Below are positions 1 through 5,246 of a stretch of DNA of 6,695 nt, one piece after another. The stretch comes from Bacteroidales bacterium (GTDB lineage Bacteria; Bacteroidota; Bacteroidia; Bacteroidales; Muribaculaceae). Location of the stretch: contig JAUNCU010000159.1 in assembly GCA_030526455.1 (NCBI GenBank), forward strand, positions 1-6,695, given 5' to 3'. The translations under genes were made by a program, and so were the position numbers. The first letter of the stretch is position 1, and each line of letters opens with the position of its first letter. The notes under the pieces were generated by a model that saw only the letters and a list, made by a program, of their open reading frames with translations, did no database searches and was not told where the DNA came from.

Positions 1-57
1 GAGAGGAGAAAGGGGTGGCGGAATTTTTCATCGTGCTTTTGAATTTTGACACACCTC

Positions 58-128
58 CGACAACGCTATGGATGCTATTTTTTTAGCATCCTATACACTT
101 GTAAATGTGTATATTGATGGTGTTGTCG
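58..128 (+). other. Predicted three-way-junction structure (RNA or DNA element)
   Basis: An outer stem pairs 58-68 with 118-128: eleven pairs, with GU wobbles at 65/121 and 67/119. It encloses two perfect hairpins lying directly next to each other. The first pairs GGATGCTA (70-77) with TAGCATCC (84-91) around a six-T loop. The second pairs TATACAC (92-98) with GTGTATA (107-113) around an 8-nt loop. The only unpaired bases at the junction are 69 and 114-117. Both non-Watson-Crick pairs are GU when read as plus-strand RNA and would be AC mismatches on the minus strand, which favours plus-strand RNA. It does not match a tRNA cloverleaf. It could be an untranslated RNA, a regulatory leader, a terminator region of an upstream gene, or a DNA-level repeat or recombination site. 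The function is unknown; the pairing was worked out by eye. Confidence 0.45.
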
Positions 129-145
129 CATTCCGGCTGGAATGC
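128..145. repeat. Perfect hairpin GCATTCC/GGAATGC
   Basis: GCATTCC (128-134) and GGAATGC (139-145) form a 7-bp perfect stem with the four-base loop GGCT. It abuts the three-way-junction element and shares base 128 with its outer stem. No T-run follows directly (ATTTTGAG), so it is at best a weak terminator. Confidence 0.6.
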
Positions 146-165
146 ATTTTGAGGGTGCGTCGGGT

Positions 166-236
166 GCAGGCATTTCGCTCCGGTGCTGCTTCATTCCGCT
201 TCGCTCCATTTCGCAGCGCCTCCGCTGCATACCTGC
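166..236. repeat. Nested inverted repeat with internal GCAGCG hairpin
   Basis: GCAGGCAT (166-173) faces ATACCTGC (229-236). Seven of eight positions pair, and the eighth is a UG wobble on the minus strand but a CA mismatch on the plus strand. Near the right arm lies a perfect hairpin, GCAGCG (213-218) with CGCTGC (223-228) around a CCTC loop. The 8-bp word TTCGCTCC occurs twice, at 174-181 and 200-207. The combination resembles REP/BIME-like intergenic repeats, but membership of a repeat family cannot be shown from one copy. Confidence 0.5.
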
Positions 237-247
237 CTACACACATC

Positions 248-266
248 CAATCCCTAAGCGGGATTG
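248..266. repeat. Perfect hairpin CAATCCC/GGGATTG
   Basis: CAATCCC (248-254) and GGGATTG (260-266) form a perfect 7-bp stem around the five-base loop TAAGC. A short CGTC/GACG pairing (270-273 with 279-282) follows. This belongs to the same hairpin cluster as the elements to its left. Confidence 0.55.
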
Positions 267-378
267 CGCCGTCTCTCCGACGAATTCTCCCCCTGTGTTT
301 TTCCACTGAGCCCATGGTAGGGTTATCACACGCCATCATATCCAATACAGCGTTTTGATATACCCGCATTTCCAGGAT

Positions 379-409
379 TTTGAATTTTGGAGAATATTTA
401 TTACCTTTG
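379..409 (+). promoter_or_regulatory. Bacteroidota-type sigma-ABfr promoter for the phosphodiesterase gene
   Basis: TTTG at 379-382 is followed after 19 bp by TACCTTTG at 402-409, which matches the Bacteroidota consensus TTTG-N19-TAnnTTTG well. Transcription would start near 415-417, leaving an A-rich leader of about 50 nt with no Shine-Dalgarno sequence before the ATG at 468. Both are usual in this phylum. Confidence 0.8.
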
Positions 410-467
410 TGTGACGTTAAAAACAACAACTACGTACAACTAATCATCATTAAAACCATTAACAAAC

Positions 468-2402
468 ATGAAAAAAGTATTACTCGTCATGACTGCGCTG
501 CTTTTGGCCAGTCAGGCATGGGCTTGGAAGCCTAAATTCGTGGGACACCGCGGTAGTTACAAGGGTGTGATGAACACCGAAGAAGCATTCCGCAATGGTG
601 TTGACTATTATGGCTACGACGGTCTTGAATGTGACGTGCGTGTAACCAGCGATGGCAAATACGTGATCAGTCACGACGAAACCACTACCAACGTGGGCGG
701 CACCCTCACCGTGGCCTCTTCTACCCTGGCTCAACTCCAAGCCGAAACCTACACGCAGACTCGCGGCGGCGTAACCTACACCGGCCACATCTGCACCATC
801 GAAGAATATCTCGACATTTGCAAGGAAAAGAACGTGTTCCCAGTCATCGAGTTGAAATGGGCTACAGGCATCAACAGCAACGACATGAGCAACTTCCCCG
901 GCCTTGCAAAAATCATTACCGACAAGGGCTTGGCCGACAAGGTGGTGATCCTCACCAGCATGAAGCCTTCGCTCGAATATGTGAAGACCAATTATCCTCA
1001 ATTCAAGTGCCAATTCCTCTGCACCACAGGCTGGAAAGGCGCTCAAGACTGGTGCAAGCAATGGGGCCTCAACCCAAGCATCCAGGTGGGCGACTTCGAC
1101 ATCTACTCGGTGAAGAGTTATGTGGAAAAGGGTATGGAAGTGGCTGCATGGACCGTCAACAGCCTCGCCACCTACAAGAGCGTGGGCGCCATGGGCGTGA
1201 CCATGATGACTTGCGACTACCTCATGCCTAGCGAAATGCCTGACCTTGCCGAAATCAAATGGGAAGACGTAGAACCAGTGCTCGATCCTCTCGAAATCAA
1301 GTGCGACACTGCCTACATCTTCAACCGCGAACTCGGCAATCTCCCCGTCAACTTCCCATCGGGCCTCGATACCGACGCTTCGGCTTACAAGAGCGCTCAG
1401 CAGGCTTGCGTGATCGACGGCGTGTTCTACACCAACAACTACACCACTGGCGACCTGCTCGCTTTCAACGAAAACGGCTGGGTTGAACATGGCTATGCAG
1501 CAGGCACCAATTCTCACGGTATCTGCACCGACGATGCCGGCAACCTTATCCAGCGTGCCGACGGTCTGTCGAAGACTCCTAACACCATGATTCTCTATCA
1601 AAAGGGTTCAAAGACTCCTGTGACCGTGACATTTGAATTGATTAACAACGGCCAAACCAACTTCATCAGCGCAAGCGGCGACGTATTCTCGCAAGAAGGT
1701 GGCTACGTTTACTTCTTCCCCAACACACAACAGATTGTGAACATCGTGCACATCGCTGGCGGCAAGGTGATGGACGTGATGGCATCGGGCGCATTGAGCA
1801 TCGCAGGTTCTACCGCAGGTGTGGTTTATCCTGTCAACAACGACCCCGAGCACTTCATCTATCAAGTGCGTAGCAACGGCTACTACCTCTACAACAAGGA
1901 AGACAAGGGCGCTTACGTGACTGGTTCGTCAAGCACCACTCAGCCTAACCGCAACAGCAGCCTCGGCGGCGCAATGTTCACCCTCGACGGCCACAAACTC
2001 TTCATCCACGCCAGTGGCACCAACTACAATGGCGGTTTCACCATCAAGGACATGAACGCCAACAAGGCTTCTATCCTCTCCATGCCAGTGCTCGGCACAG
2101 GTGGCTACTACGCTAACCCATCAGTAGGCGCATGGTTCAAGGTAGAACCTATCGACGATCAGCACGTATGGCTCTATGAATACTGCCAAGGCAACGGCTA
2201 CGCCAAGTATCAAATCTACGTGGGCGAACCTTACGAACCAAAGCCAACTGCAGTGACCGACGTTGATGCAAGCAAGAGCGTGAAGAGCATCAGTTACTAC
2301 AACCTCGCAGGCATGCAAAGCGCTACCCCATTCAGCGGCCTCAACATCGTGGTAACAACCTACGCCGACGGTAGCAAGTCGTCAAAGAAAGTGATGAAGT
2401 AA
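468..2402 (+). CDS. Secreted glycerophosphodiester phosphodiesterase (GDPD) family protein with C-terminal sorting-like tail
   Basis: GDPD enzymes hydrolyse glycerophosphodiesters to glycerol 3-phosphate and an alcohol. The 644-residue product starts with a signal peptide (KK, then a hydrophobic run, likely cut after AWA at residue 19), so it acts outside the inner membrane. Residues about 23-255 form the GDPD TIM barrel: GHRG (26-29) with His27, NTEEAF (36-41), ECD (54-56) with metal ligands Glu54 and Asp56, SHD with catalytic His69, IELK with Glu128, AAWTVN (226-231), and TCDYL as the usual end-of-barrel motif. Residues about 270-590 are a beta-rich, Gly/Asn/Tyr-rich region, possibly a propeller, which I do not recognise. 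The tail (about 595-644; SYYNLAGMQ, GLNIVVTTYADGS, VMK) resembles type IX secretion C-terminal domains common in Prevotella-like bacteria. The catalytic set appears intact. The substrate, and whether the tail sorts the protein, are inference. The gene is single, with its own promoter and terminator. Confidence 0.9.
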   Translation: MKKVLLVMTALLLASQAWAWKPKFVGHRGSYKGVMNTEEAFRNGVDYYGYDGLECDVRVTSDGKYVISHDETTTNVGGTLTVASSTLAQLQAETYTQTRGGVTYTGHICTIEEYLDICKEKNVFPVIELKWATGINSNDMSNFPGLAKIITDKGLADKVVILTSMKPSLEYVKTNYPQFKCQFLCTTGWKGAQDWCKQWGLNPSIQVGDFDIYSVKSYVEKGMEVAAWTVNSLATYKSVGAMGVTMMTCDYLMPSEMPDLAEIKWEDVEPVLDPLEIKCDTAYIFNRELGNLPVNFPSGLDTDASAYKSAQQACVIDGVFYTNNYTTGDLLAFNENGWVEHGYAAGTNSHGICTDDAGNLIQRADGLSKTPNTMILYQKGSKTPVTVTFELINNGQTNFISASGDVFSQEGGYVYFFPNTQQIVNIVHIAGGKVMDVMASGALSIAGSTAGVVYPVNNDPEHFIYQVRSNGYYLYNKEDKGAYVTGSSSTTQPNRNSSLGGAMFTLDGHKLFIHASGTNYNGGFTIKDMNANKASILSMPVLGTGGYYANPSVGAWFKVEPIDDQHVWLYEYCQGNGYAKYQIYVGEPYEPKPTAVTDVDASKSVKSISYYNLAGMQSATPFSGLNIVVTTYADGSKSSKKVMK

Positions 2403-2426
2403 ACCATCATCATCCCTGAATAATTC

Positions 2427-2466
2427 AAGGCGGTTCTCCCCACCCAGGAGAACCGCCTTTGTTTAT
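2427..2466 (+). terminator. Strong intrinsic terminator between convergent genes
   Basis: AAGGCGGTTCTCC (2427-2439) pairs perfectly with GGAGAACCGCCTT (2447-2459) around a 7-base loop, giving a 13-bp GC-rich stem followed by TTTGTTT. It begins 25 bp after the stop codon of the phosphodiesterase gene. Read from the minus strand the same stem is followed by TTGAATTATT, a weaker T-rich tail, so it may also stop transcripts of the convergent nuclease gene, whose stop lies about 57 bp away. Confidence 0.93.
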
Positions 2467-2515
2467 GCGAGGTGGCGTGATGTGAATCGCGTCCCTACCT
2501 TGATTTTTTGTGCTG

Positions 2516-4318
2516 TTATTTGCTTGTGGTGGGGGTGAGGATGATGTTTACTAGCGTTGTTACGTCCGACACGTTGACGTCGTTGTCTTGGTTTACGTCG
2601 GCTATTTTTGTGGGCAGTTGTGCCTCGCTGACGTTGCCGAGGATGCGGTTGATGAGCAACGACACGTCAGAAACATTGACTACGCCGTCTTGGTTCATGT
2701 CGCCTATGAGTGTCGTGTTAGGGTTCTTCACCGCCACTTTGTTGACAAACATGCGTTTCATCGTGCTCCAGATGGTGAGCACTGGATTGGGGCTCACATT
2801 TTCAAATTTCATCTTCACCGCTTCCCAGTCGTTGGCCAGCGTGGCGGTGTATTTCTTGGTTTGCGCAGTGGCGCCGGTGAGTTCCACTTTCAAATCGCCT
2901 TCCACTGTGGTCCAGCCCTTCACTTCCACCTCCACCTCAAGGGCGCCGCCGCCGAAGTCAATCACTCGCGAAGTGGCGTAGCCGGGGTCGGTGGTGGCCG
3001 ATGTGCCTAATTTGATGGCGTTGCCGGCGCAATATGCCTTGTTCACGGTGGGGAAATTAGTGTTGCCCGCCCACTTCGATGAAGAGCCCGAAGTGCTGGT
3101 GTTGTTGCCGCTGGCCACGCTGGTGAAGTCTTCGAAAAGAAGGTAATCCTTCGAGAAATCCTTCGCCTTGTAGTAGTATTCAATCACGGGGCTTTCGGCA
3201 TAGTCGTCGCTCGTGCAGTAGGCCTGCACACGGGTGTCGGCATTGATAGTGATAGTGGTGCTGCCCGGAGTGTAGTAGGTGGCGCCAGTGCTGCTGGTAT
3301 TCTTTCGGTATTTATACTCCTTCCACTCGCCACCGTCGATGCTCACGAAGAGATTGCTTGCCGACATTACGCCCTTCACCGTGAGCGTGGTGCCTTGCAC
3401 CACTTCCACCGGTTCGTCGGCTGTGCCGCCCTTCACCGAGAAAGAAGGCGCATTGGTGTAAATCACGTCGGGCGTGGTTTCGTTGGGCGTGTGCTGTGCG
3501 AGCACGAAAGCCTCGTTGCTTTTGTTGCCCCAAATATACTGTGCGAGAGCGGGATAGTCGATAAACGGGTTACGATTGCCCTGAATGGCGCTCACATTTT
3601 CGTTGCGCTTGATTTCTTCAGCGTCCACGGGGTCGTCGGCAGCCCACTTCAGCAGCATGGGAATAATCCACGATTGCAGCGTGAGCGGCGATGCGTTGGT
3701 CATGGCCACGGCATCGTAGGCCGTGTATTCATCCCAAGGCAAATCGGGGTAGCAGGTGGCCACGTAGAAATAGATGCGGGCAAAGTCGCCTTTGTATTTA
3801 TCGGCAGGCTCAAAGAAAATGGATTCTTTGCTCTTCACGCCGTCCACGCCGCAATAGCCCGCGCCTATGTTGGTGGTGGTGCTTTGCCACTTCGAAGGGT
3901 CGGTCACGTAGCCCAGCGAGTAGTTGAGTTTCTTCTTGTTGGTGGCTCCGTCGGCGGGAATCACATTGTAGAGATCGCTACCTTGAGGCTCGGTCAAACT
4001 GCCACCCCACCACGATTTGGGCACAGTGTGCTCCTTGTCCATATTGCTAATGTCGGCGGGATTGGAGTAAAAGCGCTCCACATCGGAATAGAGGTCAAGA
4101 ATGTGGTTTTTGTCGTCGAGATAGTTGTAGGTGGAGGGATAGTAGTGCCACAGCGAACCGTAACTCAGCGTCACATGCTCGGAGATAATGCCATGCAAAG
4201 CCGCCTTCAAGTCGGTGTATTTCTTGTTGTTGATAGCGCTATAGTAGCCTTCGGGAATATTAGCCATGGCCACCAGGGCAGCCATAACGAAACTGAGAAG
4301 TGATAGACTTTTCTTCAT
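2516..4318 (-). CDS. Secreted endonuclease I family nuclease with C-terminal dockerin-like repeats
   Basis: Endonuclease I (Vvn/EndA type) enzymes are metal-dependent, non-specific DNA/RNA nucleases of the beta-beta-alpha-metal fold. The 600-residue product begins with a signal peptide (MKKSLSLLSF..., likely cut near AMA/N at about 19). The nuclease domain spans about 25-265: KEHTVPKSWW (95-104) holds the expected general base His97 and metal ligand Glu96, and the metal-ligand Asn is probably Asn127 in GATNKKKLNYSLG. FEPADKYKGDFAR (169-181), LLKWAADDPVD and QGNRNPFID (246-254) are further family hallmarks. Residues about 286-383 look like a chitobiase-C-terminal/Ig-like domain, and about 385-534 like a beta-sandwich. 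The end carries two EF-hand-like dockerin loops: D540-N542-D544-D551 and D574-N576-D578-D585. The protein is far longer than the roughly 230-residue single-domain enzymes. Extracellular nucleic-acid degradation is inferred. The ATG at 4318 is supported by the signal peptide. Confidence 0.93.
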   Translation of the reverse strand: MKKSLSLLSFVMAALVAMANIPEGYYSAINNKKYTDLKAALHGIISEHVTLSYGSLWHYYPSTYNYLDDKNHILDLYSDVERFYSNPADISNMDKEHTVPKSWWGGSLTEPQGSDLYNVIPADGATNKKKLNYSLGYVTDPSKWQSTTTNIGAGYCGVDGVKSKESIFFEPADKYKGDFARIYFYVATCYPDLPWDEYTAYDAVAMTNASPLTLQSWIIPMLLKWAADDPVDAEEIKRNENVSAIQGNRNPFIDYPALAQYIWGNKSNEAFVLAQHTPNETTPDVIYTNAPSFSVKGGTADEPVEVVQGTTLTVKGVMSASNLFVSIDGGEWKEYKYRKNTSSTGATYYTPGSTTITINADTRVQAYCTSDDYAESPVIEYYYKAKDFSKDYLLFEDFTSVASGNNTSTSGSSSKWAGNTNFPTVNKAYCAGNAIKLGTSATTDPGYATSRVIDFGGGALEVEVEVKGWTTVEGDLKVELTGATAQTKKYTATLANDWEAVKMKFENVSPNPVLTIWSTMKRMFVNKVAVKNPNTTLIGDMNQDGVVNVSDVSLLINRILGNVSEAQLPTKIADVNQDNDVNVSDVTTLVNIILTPTTSK

Positions 4319-4364
4319 TGCCGTATTTTGTTCATAAGTTGTGAGTTACCTAAAGTGCATCGGG

Positions 4365-4378
4365 TGCAATATTTTGCA
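4365..4378. promoter_or_regulatory. Inverted repeat at the nuclease transcription start (possible operator)
   Basis: TGCAA (4365-4369) and TTGCA (4374-4378) form an inverted repeat with a 4-bp spacer. It overlaps the last bases of the -7 box and the predicted start of the nuclease transcript, where a repressor could block initiation. Five-base arms in AT-rich DNA can arise by chance. Confidence 0.25.
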
Positions 4379-4384
4379 AATATA
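4377..4384 (-). promoter_or_regulatory. Probable -7 promoter box for the nuclease gene
   Basis: On the minus strand TATATTTG (4384 down to 4377) matches TAnnTTTG exactly. Transcription would start near 4370, giving a leader of about 50 nt to the ATG, similar to the leader of the phosphodiesterase gene. No clear TTTG/TTG lies 19-21 bp upstream, so this promoter is weak, needs an activator, or is misassigned. Confidence 0.55.
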
Positions 4385-4500
4385 GTCAAAATTCTTCACA
4401 CCTCACCCACCTTCTTCACAAAGAGCCAGCGAAATACGCCACCGGCATGGCAATACAGGAGCATGCCGATGCTCATTTTTCCGATTTCCAGCGCTATGTA

Positions 4501-4531
4501 TTGCAAAAGCGGAGGGAAATTTTTAACTTTG
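4501..4531 (+). promoter_or_regulatory. Bacteroidota-type promoter for the PASTA/RluD operon
   Basis: TTG at 4501-4503 is followed after 20 bp by TAACTTTG (4524-4531), a full match to TAnnTTTG. The predicted start near 4538 leaves a leader of only about 20 nt before the GTG at 4558. Confidence 0.78.
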
Positions 4532-4557
4532 TAAATTATTTATAAATACGCAACAAA

Positions 4558-5244
4558 GTGAACAATAATCCATTCGTGCGCTTCAAAGAGAAGCACCCAA
4601 TACTGGCTAATTTCATCCTGGTGATGATTACTATGCTGGCTTGCCTCTACGCCGGCTACATTTCGCTCGACATCTTCACCGACCACGGCAACCAGACGAA
4701 GGTGCCCGACGTGAGGTGGAAACTCATCGACCAGGCCATCGAAATCCTGGAGGATGCGGGGCTCAACTACACCATCGACTCGATCTACAACGAAGACTAC
4801 GCCCCTGGCGTGGTGACCGACCAGACGCCCAATGCGGGTTCGTCGGTGAAATTCGCAAGCCCCATTCTCTTGACGATGAACTGCCTCTTCCCACCACAAG
4901 TGGAGATTCCTAAGGACATCACCGAAATGGCAGGCACCGACGGTGTGACCACGCTCAAGACTCTCGGTTTCAAGCACGTGACCACCGACACCGTGCCTAG
5001 CGACATGGCTGGCCTTATCATTGCCGTGAAGGTGAATGGCCACTCAGTGGCTGGCGGCACCAAGGCTGCACTCAATGCCAAGATTGTGATTTCGATTGGC
5101 GACGGCTCGGTCGAAACCATCGAATTCGACCCACTGGGCGCTGAACGCGACACCCTGATTAAGAACAAGATAGCAAGTGGCGAACTGCAAGTGGTGACCG
5201 ACTCACTGGGCAACACCCGCCTCGTACCACGCTCAAAACGATAA
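4558..5244 (+). CDS. Membrane-anchored PASTA domain-containing protein
   Basis: This 228-residue protein has a short basic cytoplasmic N-terminus (MNNNPFVRFKEKHP), one membrane segment (about 15-37) and a periplasmic part with two PASTA or PASTA-like repeats. The first covers about 46-109 (KVPDVRW, QAIEILEDAGLNY, APGVVTDQTPNAGSSV) and the second about 115-182 (VEIPKDITEMAG, VTTLKTLGFKHV, GLIIAVKVNGHSVAGGTKAA). PASTA domains bind peptidoglycan fragments or act as scaffolds in PBPs and Ser/Thr kinases; no kinase or PBP domain is present here. Such stand-alone PASTA proteins are known upstream of the RluD-like gene in Bacteroidales, and the precise role is undefined. The start is GTG: an in-frame TAA lies at 4543-4545 and no in-frame ATG lies between it and the GTG, and starting here keeps the basic N-terminus and membrane segment. 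It is followed after 2 bp by the pseudouridine synthase gene, so the two are probably co-transcribed. Confidence 0.9.
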   Translation: MNNNPFVRFKEKHPILANFILVMITMLACLYAGYISLDIFTDHGNQTKVPDVRWKLIDQAIEILEDAGLNYTIDSIYNEDYAPGVVTDQTPNAGSSVKFASPILLTMNCLFPPQVEIPKDITEMAGTDGVTTLKTLGFKHVTTDTVPSDMAGLIIAVKVNGHSVAGGTKAALNAKIVISIGDGSVETIEFDPLGAERDTLIKNKIASGELQVVTDSLGNTRLVPRSKR

Positions 5245-5246
5245 TC

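Larger units (their letters stand above)
1..378. other. Gene-free intergenic region rich in inverted repeats
   Basis: No convincing gene lies here. Two open frames of about 100 codons overlap on opposite strands (68-358 plus, 91-429 minus), but both run through the hairpins described separately, show no recognisable domain, and have Arg/Ala/Ser-rich composition typical of chance translation of structured GC-rich DNA. Bases 1-57 show nothing clear apart from an AT-rich stretch containing TTTTGAATTTTG (37-48). Bases 58-266 are crowded with inverted repeats. Bases 283-378 show no structure I can support. The left neighbour gene is outside the window. Confidence 0.6.

Noticed and set aside
58..128. 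tRNA gene or integron attC site as explanation of the three-way structure
   Set aside because: Arm lengths do not fit a tRNA (no 5-bp anticodon arm with 7-base loop, no T-loop motif), and the outer arms do not match the GTTRRRY core of attC sites.
1..300. CRISPR array or transposon with terminal inverted repeats at the left end
   Set aside because: No regularly spaced direct repeats of CRISPR length, and no matching terminal inverted repeats or transposase fragment could be found.
68..358. Plus-strand open frame of 96 codons
   Set aside because: It runs through the hairpin cluster, starts inside the three-way junction, has no domain, signal or RBS context, and overlaps an equally long minus-strand frame.
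91..429. Minus-strand open frame of 112 codons
   Set aside because: Arg/Ala-rich product without recognisable motifs, covering the promoter of the downstream gene and the same hairpins; most likely chance translation of a repeat-like region.
480..1601. Long minus-strand open frame (373 codons) opposite the phosphodiesterase gene
   Set aside because: His/Val/Ala-rich antisense shadow that exists because of codon usage in the real gene; the plus strand has signal peptide, catalytic motifs, promoter and terminator.
3395..4303. Plus-strand open frame of 302 codons opposite the nuclease gene
   Set aside because: Antisense shadow of a gene with a clear signal peptide and endonuclease I motifs; the product is His/Gly/Val-rich without domains.
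4540..5043. Minus-strand open frame of 167 codons opposite the PASTA gene
   Set aside because: His-rich antisense shadow that ends in the promoter region of the PASTA gene.
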